The notes under the pieces were generated by a model. That model saw only the letters and a program-made list of their open reading frames with translations. It was not told the DNA's origin and did no database searches. Below, in pieces: positions 54,308 through 62,731 of a stretch of DNA of 64,000 bases; the stretch's first letter is position 1; each line of letters begins with the position of its first letter. The translations under genes were made by a program, and so were the position numbers. Location: positions 62,001-126,000 of the forward strand of contig JAGAMF010000007.1 of the NCBI GenBank assembly GCA_017624855.1, in the 5' to 3' direction. The stretch is from Lachnospiraceae bacterium. GTDB lineage: Bacteria; Bacillota; Clostridia; Lachnospirales; Lachnospiraceae.

Positions 54308-54718
54308 ATGGGACATACACCATACGGATATAAAATCGTAAATGGTCTGGCTGTTATTGATGAGGTAGAAGGAGCAGCCGTCAAGAAACTGTATGAGGGT
54401 TATCTGGGCGGTCTTGGATTACAGGCGGCTGCGGATGAATCCGGAATAGAGATTAGTCATAGTCAAGCAAAGAGAATGATGCTGAATAAAAAGTATCTTG
54501 GAACAGATTATTATCCGGCACTTATTACGGAAGATACGATGGAGCAGGTCAAGACGGAACTAAAAAAGAGAGCAGGAAAGCTTGGCAGAGTATATGAACC
54601 CAAGGAGCAGGAGAAACAGGCTGTTCCAACAAGGTTTCAATTTGGCAAAGAGGAGCAGTACTTTGAAAATCCTTTTTTGCAGGCACAGTATATGTATGAA
54701 TTAATAGAGGGAGTGTGA
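54308..54718 (+). CDS. Serine-recombinase-related protein without catalytic domain
   Basis: 136 residues, starting 5 nt after the first recombinase. It begins GHTPYGYKI, which is the start of the recombinase DNA-binding domain, and continues with [20 protein letters not shown]; there is no resolvase domain. I recall the same middle gene in trios in other Clostridia, so it is probably a functional partner, not a frameshift fragment. Confidence 0.75.
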   Translation: MGHTPYGYKIVNGLAVIDEVEGAAVKKLYEGYLGGLGLQAAADESGIEISHSQAKRMMLNKKYLGTDYYPALITEDTMEQVKTELKKRAGKLGRVYEPKEQEKQAVPTRFQFGKEEQYFENPFLQAQYMYELIEGV

Positions 54719-54722
54719 CGTT

Positions 54723-56282
54723 ATGGCGAACGTAACAGTGATTCCTGCACGAAGATGCAGAGTGCAAGCGGGTGCAGTACAAGAAAAGCCTAAGATTAAA
54801 GTGGCAGCATATTGTCGTGTTTCCACGGATAGTGATGAACAGGCAACTAGTTATGAAATGCAAGTGGAACATTACACGGAATACATCAGCAAGAATCCCG
54901 GATGGGAACTTGCGGGTATTTATGCCGATGATGGTATCAGCGGTACTAACACCAAGAAAAGAGAAGACTTTAATCGAATGATTGAAGATTGTATGGCAGG
55001 TAAAATCGACTTTGTGATTTCAAAATCCATCAGCCGATTTGCCAGAAATACGCTCGATTGCCTTCAGTACATCAGACAGCTTAAGGACAAGGGCATTGCA
55101 GTATTTTTTGAAAAAGAAAACATCAATACGATGGATACAAAGGGAGAACTTCTCCTTACCATTATGGCTTCACTTGCACAGCAGGAATCGGAAAGTTTAT
55201 CCCAGAATGTTAAGTTGGGATTACAGTTCAGATACCAAGCTGGGAAGGTGCAGGTCAATCACAATCGTTTTCTTGGATATACGAAGGACGATGATGGAAA
55301 CCTTATCATTGAGCCTACTGAGGCAGCAGTTATTAAAAGGATATACAGAGAGTGCCTTGAAGGGGCAAGTTATAGGGATATTTGCAACGGCCTTATGGCA
55401 GACGGAATACTTACCGGGGCAGGAAAAAAGAAATGGATTCCAAGCACCATTCATAAGATTTTATCAAATGAGAAGTACATCGGTGATGCCCTTCTTCAAA
55501 AGACCATTACTACGAATCTGCTTGAAAAGAAAAGAGAAATCAATAATGGTCTTGCACCACAATATTATGTGGAAGACAGCCACGAAGCCATTATTCCGAG
55601 AGACCTTTTTATGAGGGTTCAGGAAGAAATGGTACGAAGAGCCAATCTTAGGAGTGGCGAGGACGGAAAGAAGAAACGCATCTACAGTAGCAAGTATGCC
55701 CTTTCAAGCCTCTGCACCTGCGAAAAATGCGGAGATGTTTATCGAAGAATCGCATGGAACAACAGGGGCAAGAAATACACGGTATGGAGATGTTGCACAA
55801 GAGTGGAACATGGTCCCGGCGAATGCGATGCACCTACTGTTTTAGAAGAAGATTTGCAGGCAGCAGTTATGAAAGCAATCAACAAGGTGGTGGGGCAGAA
55901 AAGCACGGTAATCGAAAACCTTGAAACTATTCTGGAGCAGACAGTTATTTGTGCAGATGAGGAACTTGCAGAACTTGACGAGAAAATAAAAGCGGTACAG
56001 CTTGAACTTGTCGACAGAGCCACTTCATCAGAAGGTTATGAAGATTTGGCAAGAGAATCGAATAGGCTGAATGAAGAAAAGCAGAAAATTCTGGTAACCC
56101 TTGCTGAAGATAAGGGCAGACAGGAAAAGAAAGCAGAACTCATTGATTTCCTTCATGATCAGACCACCGAGTTTGATGAGTTCGATGATGGTTTGGTCAG
56201 AAGGCTTATTGAACAGATAACGGTGCATGAGAATGGAACATTTACAGTAGAATTTAAGAGTGGAACGATGGTGGAAGTATAA
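54723..56282 (+). CDS. Large serine recombinase 2
   Basis: 519 residues. Catalytic Ser in [45 protein letters not shown]-binding domain, zinc ribbon ([16 protein letters not shown]) and coiled coil ([19 protein letters not shown]). Diverged from recombinase 1 by eye but of the same plan. It marks the right part of the element. Confidence 0.92.
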   Translation: MANVTVIPARRCRVQAGAVQEKPKIKVAAYCRVSTDSDEQATSYEMQVEHYTEYISKNPGWELAGIYADDGISGTNTKKREDFNRMIEDCMAGKIDFVISKSISRFARNTLDCLQYIRQLKDKGIAVFFEKENINTMDTKGELLLTIMASLAQQESESLSQNVKLGLQFRYQAGKVQVNHNRFLGYTKDDDGNLIIEPTEAAVIKRIYRECLEGASYRDICNGLMADGILTGAGKKKWIPSTIHKILSNEKYIGDALLQKTITTNLLEKKREINNGLAPQYYVEDSHEAIIPRDLFMRVQEEMVRRANLRSGEDGKKKRIYSSKYALSSLCTCEKCGDVYRRIAWNNRGKKYTVWRCCTRVEHGPGECDAPTVLEEDLQAAVMKAINKVVGQKSTVIENLETILEQTVICADEELAELDEKIKAVQLELVDRATSSEGYEDLARESNRLNEEKQKILVTLAEDKGRQEKKAELIDFLHDQTTEFDEFDDGLVRRLIEQITVHENGTFTVEFKSGTMVEV

Positions 56283-56284
56283 GA

Positions 56285-56327
56285 AATAAGCCAAGCGCCG
56301 GGATTGGTTTCCCGTCGCTTGCTTATT
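56285..56327 (+). repeat. Long inverted repeat after the last recombinase
   Basis: Arms AATAAGC-c-AAGCGcCGGGA and TCCCGtCGCTT-GCTTATT pair almost completely around a 6-nt loop. Could act as a terminator (weak T run) or as part of the attachment site; it also touches the stop codon of the next gene. Confidence 0.65.
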
Positions 56328-56640
56328 ATTCGTTATCAAGTTGTTTTCTGTAATTGCTAGGGGAGCTTCCTTTTTGTTTATGAAATATACGACTGAAGTA
56401 CAGTGGGTTATCATATCCAACAATTCTTCCAATTTCAGTTACAGAATAAGTGGTTGTTTCTAAAAGAGTTTGAGCATTGGTCACTCTGGTTGATACAATA
56501 TACTGCATAGGTGTTGTGCCGGTATATTCTTTAAAGTTTCTAATGAACCAGCTTATACTCATACCTCGTGAAAGCGCATATTCTTCAATGTTTATTTCAG
56601 TATTGTAATTATCGTTAAAGTATTGTGTAGCCAATTCCAT
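56326..56640 (-). pseudogene. AraC family regulator, truncated to the DNA-binding domain
   Basis: 104 residues covering the double helix-turn-helix (YALSRGMSISWFIRNFKEYTG, GRIVGYDNPLYFSRIFHK). The cupin sensor half that should precede it is missing; upstream sequence instead reads as a galK fragment on the other strand. No ribosome site ahead of the Met. Probably a remnant. Confidence 0.75.
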
Positions 56641-56818
56641 TTAAAGCATATATTACAAGCGATGTATTAATTGGAGCAGGACTTTCGTCATCAGCTGCCT
56701 ACGAAACATTAATTGGAAACATTGTATCTGGTCTATACAATAATATGAGTGTTTCGGCAGAAGAGATAATCTATTTGGGATATGTAGAAGGATATTACAA
56801 GAAACTGCAAAGGTAATA
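56637..56818 (+). pseudogene. galK: Galactokinase fragment
   Basis: Frame PFKAYITSDVLIGAGLSSSAAY from 56637 onward is the GHMP ATP-binding motif of galactokinase, continuing AYETLIGNIVSGLYNN. After VSA the frame is shifted by an extra AG (56760-56763), and the continuation EEIIYLGYVEGYYKKLQR ends at 56818. Both ends are missing, so it is a decayed internal piece. Confidence 0.7.
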
Positions 56819-57077
56819 TTTTTGCCACAACAGAAACTTCCAGTTGTAGAGCTACATAGAAAATGCAGTGTTTGTAACCATACGTAAAAAACTAATAAAA
56901 ATAGTGGTCAAAAACCATCGGCATCCGATTTCATGCACGATATAATATATGTAATCTAATAAGAAAATAGTGTTACCATTTTGACAGAGAAAAAAGACAA
57001 AGGACGAGACACGTAAAACCAGAGAAAAGAACCGGAAAGCTGTCCAATAAATTTCCATGAATTAAAAGTTAAAATAA
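56819..57077 (+). other. Gap without recognisable gene
   Basis: AT-rich; a weak minus-strand frame of 68 codons exists but has no ribosome site or known motif. Probably decay left over from the galK region. Confidence 0.5.
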
Positions 57078-57920
57078 TTACCTATGTTGATTTCGCCATT
57101 CTCTTGGTGATACTCCGTAAATTGTCTTAAATGCACGTGAAAAATGAAGCTGATTTTCATATCCAACAGCAGAACCGATTTCTGCAATGGATAGGGAGGT
57201 CAGCTTTAATAATTCGGTTGCCTTGACCATACGGTAGTTCATTAGAAATTCCTGTGGGGAACGTCCGATTGAATTACGGAAAATCTTTCCGAAATAACTA
57301 CGGTTGATTCCGCAGACAGCAGCAATATCTTCGATGGTAATATTGTTTTGAAAATTCTGTTCAATGTAGTTGATTGCTTCTTTAATATAATAATCACTCA
57401 TTTTGCTACTTTGTACCAGTTTTGCTGACTTCGCAGACTGGGTAAGGTAATCCAAAAAGAGATAAAGATGTCCGATGAGATGAAAAGGAGATTCCTTTGC
57501 ATGATGGACAATATATAGCATTTCATTCATCAACTGTTCACGTAAATCTTTGGAGTGAGAGTGATACACAGGCGTGTTGACAGAAAGCTCTGTCAAGTCA
57601 ATCGCCTCCTTCACGCGCAGTCCGTCAAATTCAATCCATACATATTCCCAGGGCAGATTCTGATCGGCAATATATGTCGTGATCTGTCCGGGAAAGATTA
57701 AAAACCCCTGTCCGCTTTTAATAGAATAGGTCTGTGTTTCCCCTTTTGCAGTGTCTGCCATGAGGGTACCTGTACCTGAAATAATATAGTGAAATAAATA
57801 GTGATTTCGTGTAGCAGGACCAAAAGAATGTCCGGGTTCACACTGCTCATAACCGTATTGATACATACCTAAATCAATGAAATTCTCGTTTGGAAAAATA
57901 TTAAAGAATATGTTACTCAT
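57078..57920 (-). CDS. AraC family regulator with cupin sensor
   Basis: 280 residues from the Met at 57920 (AAGGAG upstream on the minus strand). N-terminal cupin with GYEQCEPGHSFGPATRNHY, then the HTH pair (DIAAVCGINRSYFGKIFRNS, IGSAVGYENQLHFSRAFKTI). Similar to raffinose/melibiose regulators such as MsmR or RafR. It is divergent from a sugar-binding protein gene, which it probably activates through the dyad between them. Confidence 0.88.
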   Translation of the reverse strand: MSNIFFNIFPNENFIDLGMYQYGYEQCEPGHSFGPATRNHYLFHYIISGTGTLMADTAKGETQTYSIKSGQGFLIFPGQITTYIADQNLPWEYVWIEFDGLRVKEAIDLTELSVNTPVYHSHSKDLREQLMNEMLYIVHHAKESPFHLIGHLYLFLDYLTQSAKSAKLVQSSKMSDYYIKEAINYIEQNFQNNITIEDIAAVCGINRSYFGKIFRNSIGRSPQEFLMNYRMVKATELLKLTSLSIAEIGSAVGYENQLHFSRAFKTIYGVSPREWRNQHR

Positions 57921-57941
57921 TTTGAACTCCTTATAGTAATT

Positions 57942-57998
57942 TATACCAAAATGCGTCATTATGTGATATTATATCACGAAATAAAGCATTTGGGTATA
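57942..57998. promoter_or_regulatory. 57-bp dyad, candidate AraC operator
   Basis: Centred exactly at 57970: outer arms TATACCAAAATGC and GCATTTGGGTATA match in 12 of 13 positions, and the inner palindrome GTGATAT-T-ATATCAC is perfect. The sugar-binding gene has a TATAAT at 58043-58048 but no good -35 box, as expected of an activator-dependent promoter. Confidence 0.65.
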
Positions 57999-58097
57999 AA
58001 AAATGAAAAATACCGCTATTTATAGGTGGCATATTGGTATGTTATAATTGATTTATCAAAAAGCTAAAAAGAAAATTTTCCCGAAAGGAGAGAGAAT

Positions 58098-59402
58098 ATG
58101 TCAAAAATCAAGATTAAGATTAAGAAAGGAATCTCTGTGGCTGTAGGAATCATGATGGTAATGGCAAGTCTTACAGGATGTGCACAGAGCTCGTCAAGTG
58201 AAAAAGTGGAAGTAGAACTGGTTTCCTACAAACCAGAAGCGGTAGCGGCTTTTGAGAAGATTGCAGAACGATTCAATGAAACACATGATGATATTCACCT
58301 GACGATTGATTCGCCAAATGAAGCTATGACAATCTTGAAGACAAGGTTTGTCAGAGAGGATTACCCCGATATTGTAGGGATTGGAGGAGACATTAATTAC
58401 TCCAATTTCCTCGATGCGGATTTGTTTATGGACATTTCTGATCTTGAGGAAATCGGAATGGTAAAGCAATCGTATCTGGATATTGATAAAGAATTGGAGT
58501 TTGTGCCACAGGAGGGAACCTATGCGTTACCATATGTAGCGAATGCTGCAGGAATTCTGTACAACAAAGATATGTTTGAAGAGCACGGATGGACAATTCC
58601 GGAAACATGGGATGAATTTCTTGCCTTATGTGACAAAATCGAGGCTGCTGGCATACAACCATTGTATTTAGGATATAAAGATACATGGACATGTCTGGCA
58701 CCGTGGAATGCACTGGCAGTCGGACTGACCGACTCGGATACCTGTAATCAGGTCAATATGGGAAATACGACTTTTACGGAAGAATATCGTGAGACGGCTG
58801 AAAAAATCAGGGTATTGCTCGATTATGCAGAACCAAATCCCTATGCATATGGATATAATGATGCATGTACTGCGTTTGCAAGGGGACAGTCTGCAATGTA
58901 TCCAATCGGCAGTTATGCAATTCCACAGATTAGGTCAGTGAATCCGACAATAAATATTGATTCCTTCACTTTTCCGGCAAATGAATCAGAGGAAGAGAAT
59001 GTCTTAAATTCTGGAATTGATTTGCAATTCTGCGTCATGAAGAACTGTGAGAACAAAGAAGCAGTGTATGAGGTTCTTCGTTTTCTGTATGAAGATGAAA
59101 CAGTTCAGATTTATCTTGACGAACAGGGCGGTATTGCATGCAAGGAAGGAGATTTCGATATTCCTTCGGAATTAGAGGGAATGCGGACCTATATTGAGAA
59201 TGACAGAATGGCAGATTTTCAGGATCATCATTATCCAAGTGAAATGAGTGTTGATGCCATGATACAGACATATCTGCTGGATAGTAGCGAAACAGCAACA
59301 GATACATTCTTGAAAAGGTTCGACACAGACTGGAAACGGTATAACAGGGATTTGATCCGAAAGGTGCAGCAATACCAGAAGGAAAAGGAGGGTGCACAAT
59401 GA
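58098..59402 (+). CDS. Sugar ABC transporter substrate-binding lipoprotein
   Basis: 434 residues. Lipobox ASLTGC with Cys28; the mature part has the solute-binding fold of family 1 (VAAFEKIAERFNETHDDI, AGILYNKDMFEEHGWTIPET, SAMYPIGSYAIPQIR). In a galactoside context it probably binds raffinose- or melibiose-like sugars. AAAGGAG upstream; the stop overlaps the permease start. With the permease gene broken, it may have no working transporter here. Confidence 0.9.
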   Translation: MSKIKIKIKKGISVAVGIMMVMASLTGCAQSSSSEKVEVELVSYKPEAVAAFEKIAERFNETHDDIHLTIDSPNEAMTILKTRFVREDYPDIVGIGGDINYSNFLDADLFMDISDLEEIGMVKQSYLDIDKELEFVPQEGTYALPYVANAAGILYNKDMFEEHGWTIPETWDEFLALCDKIEAAGIQPLYLGYKDTWTCLAPWNALAVGLTDSDTCNQVNMGNTTFTEEYRETAEKIRVLLDYAEPNPYAYGYNDACTAFARGQSAMYPIGSYAIPQIRSVNPTINIDSFTFPANESEEENVLNSGIDLQFCVMKNCENKEAVYEVLRFLYEDETVQIYLDEQGGIACKEGDFDIPSELEGMRTYIENDRMADFQDHHYPSEMSVDAMIQTYLLDSSETATDTFLKRFDTDWKRYNRDLIRKVQQYQKEKEGAQ

Positions 59403-59680
59403 AAAAGAAAATGACAAATCGGGATAAGACATTCTGGGCAGTGATCATACCGGTACTAATATTGTTCTTTGCCTTTAATACGTTGCCTATGATTAAGGGC
59501 GTCATATATAGTTTCACAAATTACAGGGGATATGGTTCCTATGATTATGTTGGATTTCGCAATTATATGGATCTCTTTACCGATGCCAGAGTAGTCAGGT
59601 ATTTAGGAATGTTATCCACCGTCAAAATGACGAAGCTAACAGTATACGAAAATGGCATATATGCGCCATTTCTGCTATAA
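59399..59680 (+). pseudogene. Sugar ABC permease, N-terminal fragment interrupted by IS66
   Basis: The first 70 residues match an MalF/UgpA-type permease: MIKGVIYSFTNYRGYG, then YVGFRNYMDLFTDARVVRYL. The remaining residues to the stop at 59680 belong to the insertion. The rest of the permease and the second permease gene do not follow the element. Confidence 0.85.
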
Positions 59681-61370
59681 TGATCTTTAGGAAGTGAGGT
59701 TCATTATGGCAATCAAGTATACAGAAGAACAATTAAATACAGTTGATAAGTCGTTTCTTATCCATCTTCTTCTCCAGCAACAGGAGCAGCTTGAAGCTTT
59801 AACAAAGGAACTTCATGCTACAAATGAAAAAATGCAGCAGATGATGGAACAGATCATTCTTGCAAAGCAGGAGCGTTTCGGCAGATCATCCGAAAAGATG
59901 GATGATTTTAGTCAGATTAGTTTTCGCGAAGAAGATGGAAGCATCGTATTTTTCAACGAAGCAGAAGCTATATGCGATCTTGATGCCGACGAACCGGAAG
60001 CTCTGGAAATTCAGAAGCAGCCAAAACGTAAAGGCAAAAAAGACTCTGATTTGACAGGTATTCCGGTAAAACGTGTTGACCACTACATGTCAGATTCTGA
60101 ACTGGAAGCCGAGTTTGGAGCTAATGGCTGGAAACAGCTGCCTGATGCAATCTCCAAAAGATACAACTTCGTACCTGCAAAAGTTGAAGTTGAAGAACAT
60201 CACATCGGTGTATATGCAAGCAAATCAGACGGACATATGGTCAAAGCTGATCATCCCAAAAGTCTTTTGCACGGAAGCTTGGTTTCACCTTCATTGGCCG
60301 CAGCAATCATCAACGGAAAATATGTCAATGCGGTACCTTTATATCGATTAGAACAGGAATTTCAACGTTATGGTCTGTGTATTACCAGACAAAACATGGC
60401 AAACTGGTGTATCCGTCTCGGAGAGGAGTATCTGTCAGTTCTGTATGATTATCTTCATAAAGAACTCTATAAATATCATGTGATACAAGCAGATGAGACT
60501 CCTGTGCTCGTAAATCATGACGGACGCAAAGCTGGTTCCAAGAGCTATATGTGGGTTTACCGTTCCGGGCATTTGTATAAAGATAAGCAGATCGTCCTTT
60601 ATGAGTATCAGCTTACAAGGAATACATCTCATCCAAGAGAATTTCTGCGAGGATACAATGGCATCTGTGTAACGGATGGATATCCGGTATATCACACTCT
60701 TGAAAAAGAGCTGGAAGAACTGACTATTGCTGGTTGCTGGGTTCATTGCCGTCGCAGGTTTAATGATGCACTGAACACAATCAAGGAGCCTTTCAGGAAG
60801 GAATCCGAATCATTCCTGCTCATGAAACAGATACAGGCAATCTACCGGGAAGAAAACAAACTAAATGATTTTTCTTCCGAAGAACGACTTAAGCAGCGAC
60901 AGGTGGTTGTGAAACCACTTGTGGATGCGTTTTTTGCGTACATTAAAACTTTAAAAGTATCTAAAAAAGATACTTTTGGAGATGCAGTAAGTTACGCATT
61001 GAACCAGGAACGTTATCTGAGAGTATTCCTCGAAGACGGTGATGTTCCGATTGATAATAACGCATCCGAAAGAGCAATCCGAGGATTCTGTGTTGGAAAG
61101 AAGAACTGGCAGATGATCGATACGATCAACGGAGCCAAAACATCAGCGATTATTTACAGCATTGTAGAAACCGCAAAAGCCAATAATCTAAAACCATACA
61201 ATTATGTACAGTATCTTTTGGAAGAGATTCCAAAACACATGAACGATACGAATTGTTCTTTCATAGAAAATCTCTTGCCATGGTCAGAAAACCTGCCGGC
61301 AGAGATTCATAAACCATAAATTTCGGTGGCTGCGAGAGCAGCTGCCTTAAAATGTCAAGGTACTTGCTAT
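59613..61370 (+). mobile_element. IS66-family insertion (tnpC only)
   Basis: A single long transposase gene with a hairpin before it (AAATGGC/GCCATTT, 59658-59679) and GGTGGCTGC/GCAGCTGCC after it. The tnpA and tnpB genes of classical IS66 are absent, as in the ISBst12 subgroup. Ends are approximate: I could not find the terminal repeats or the target duplication by eye. Confidence 0.6.
59706..61319 (+). CDS. tnpC: IS66 family transposase TnpC
   Basis: 537 residues from ATG 59706 (GTGAGG upstream). N-terminal coiled coil (LLLQQQEQLEALTKELHATN), an HTH-like region with KQERFGRSSEK, then the DDE core with QADETPVLV, CVTDGYPVYHTLEK, VHCRRRF and DNNASERAIRGF. Intact, so possibly active. Confidence 0.93.
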   Translation: MAIKYTEEQLNTVDKSFLIHLLLQQQEQLEALTKELHATNEKMQQMMEQIILAKQERFGRSSEKMDDFSQISFREEDGSIVFFNEAEAICDLDADEPEALEIQKQPKRKGKKDSDLTGIPVKRVDHYMSDSELEAEFGANGWKQLPDAISKRYNFVPAKVEVEEHHIGVYASKSDGHMVKADHPKSLLHGSLVSPSLAAAIINGKYVNAVPLYRLEQEFQRYGLCITRQNMANWCIRLGEEYLSVLYDYLHKELYKYHVIQADETPVLVNHDGRKAGSKSYMWVYRSGHLYKDKQIVLYEYQLTRNTSHPREFLRGYNGICVTDGYPVYHTLEKELEELTIAGCWVHCRRRFNDALNTIKEPFRKESESFLLMKQIQAIYREENKLNDFSSEERLKQRQVVVKPLVDAFFAYIKTLKVSKKDTFGDAVSYALNQERYLRVFLEDGDVPIDNNASERAIRGFCVGKKNWQMIDTINGAKTSAIIYSIVETAKANNLKPYNYVQYLLEEIPKHMNDTNCSFIENLLPWSENLPAEIHKP

Positions 61371-61620
61371 CTTGCGATTACACTCCATGACACAGTAACC
61401 ACACTGATGGAGAATTAAAAAACAAGAAAATTTGATAAATTTCGGAAAAGGATGTCCGATTTTGCATCTGCCAGTATAGAGTATATGAAGAGATAAATAT
61501 TCAAAACGAGAAAGCTCTGGAAGAAAAGAGACGGATGGAACAAATGCTGAAGGGAAGTTGATAATTAAACAAGGGCTCAATTGTAAACATGAACCAGTAA
61601 CGCTATAATTATAGTGAGAA
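61320..61620 (+). other. Gap with promoter and a small coding remnant
   Basis: A frame ending at about 61561 reads INIQNEKALEEKRRMEQMLK then GS and a stop; it lacks a start and looks like the tail of a lost gene, which I cannot identify. A promoter TTGTAA-N17-TATAAT (61581-61609) precedes the AraC gene. Confidence 0.5.
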
Positions 61621-61636
61621 CAGGAGGATGCATATT

Positions 61637-62554
61637 ATGGAAGATTCTTACGTATTACAACTGTTAAAACCAAAGTTTAAAGATTTTCATTTATGTTTCT
61701 GTGGATTTGCAGAATGTGAACCATTACATAGCTACGGACCGGCCGCAAGACCCAATTATATTTTGCATTATGTAATGAAGGGCAAAGGAATCTATCAGGT
61801 CGGCGAAACGAAGTATCAGCTGAAAGAAGGGCAGGCCTTTCTGATCGAACCGGAGAGTCTGACCTTTTATCAGGCAGATAAAAAGGATCCATGGTCTTAC
61901 ATTTGGGTAGGATTTGGTGGTACGGAAGCACAGAGATTTGTCAGAGATCTTGGACTGAACAGTCGTCAGCTTACGTGCGAATGTGAATATGGAAAAGAGC
62001 TGGAAGAAATTGTATTTGAAATGCTTCGGCATACGTACTCAACTGCGGAAAATATATACTATCTTCAAGGAAAATTGTATCAGTTTTTCTCCGTGCTGGC
62101 TCGCGGGATCGAAATTCAGCAATATGCGGATGATACGAAGGAAAGTATACATGTACAGGAAGCAATTGTCTATATAAAGAATTACTATTCACAGAAAATC
62201 ACAGTAGAAGATATAGCAAATCATCTTGCACTTAATCGAAGTTATTTATATACAATATTTAAGAACAGTCTTGGAATCTCGCCGAAGGATTTTTTGACGG
62301 AATTTCGAATTTCCAGAGGAAAGGAGCAGCTCACACTTACAGATCTGTCTGTGGAGGAAATCGCAGTTTCCTGTGGTTATCGCAATTCACTTGCTTTCGG
62401 AAAAGTATTTAAACAGAAAATGGGAATGACGCCGACCAAATATCGAAATGATAACAGAAAGGCTGCCCGAGAACGATTGATCCGTGTACAAAATGAACTG
62501 AAAGAATACAAGAAACATAAAACAATTTATGCAGGAGACATCGAAAAAGAATAG
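61637..62554 (+). CDS. AraC family regulator with cupin sensor
   Basis: 305 residues from ATG 61637, with AGGAGG 9 nt upstream; ATG 61628 touches it. Cupin half with CGFAECEPLHSYGPAARPNY, then the HTH pair (DIANHLALNRSYLYTIFKNS, IAVSCGYRNSLAFGKVFKQK) and a basic tail. Closely alike in plan to the regulator at 57078, with both carrying the EPxHSxGPA motif. It probably activates the symporter gene downstream. Confidence 0.88.
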   Translation: MEDSYVLQLLKPKFKDFHLCFCGFAECEPLHSYGPAARPNYILHYVMKGKGIYQVGETKYQLKEGQAFLIEPESLTFYQADKKDPWSYIWVGFGGTEAQRFVRDLGLNSRQLTCECEYGKELEEIVFEMLRHTYSTAENIYYLQGKLYQFFSVLARGIEIQQYADDTKESIHVQEAIVYIKNYYSQKITVEDIANHLALNRSYLYTIFKNSLGISPKDFLTEFRISRGKEQLTLTDLSVEEIAVSCGYRNSLAFGKVFKQKMGMTPTKYRNDNRKAARERLIRVQNELKEYKKHKTIYAGDIEKE

Positions 62555-62566
62555 ACGAAATGTTGA

Positions 62567-62635
62567 AAAAGGCATCCGATACCTAACATTTAGGATATAA
62601 CTCTTAACAAAAAGGTATAACGGATGTCTTTTTTT
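62567..62635 (+). terminator. Terminator between araC and the symporter gene
   Basis: Arms AAGGCATCCGATACCT and AGGTATAACGGATGTC with a 27-nt loop and seven T. Confidence 0.7.
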
Positions 62636-62731
62636 CTACGCTATACTTGTATCAACGAACATAAGGAACAAGTGCACAAGTTTCTTCGCTCAGCTAACAA
62701 ATAATCAAAGGAGTATTAGAGGAGGAGACTC

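Noticed and set aside
54308-54718. Frameshifted piece of the first recombinase
   Set aside because: It has its own start with a ribosome site, and recombinase 1 already has a complete DNA-binding and zinc-ribbon part, so it is a separate gene.
56852-57058. Minus-strand 68-codon hydrophobic frame
   Set aside because: No ribosome site, no recognisable motif; AT-rich noncoding DNA readily gives such frames.
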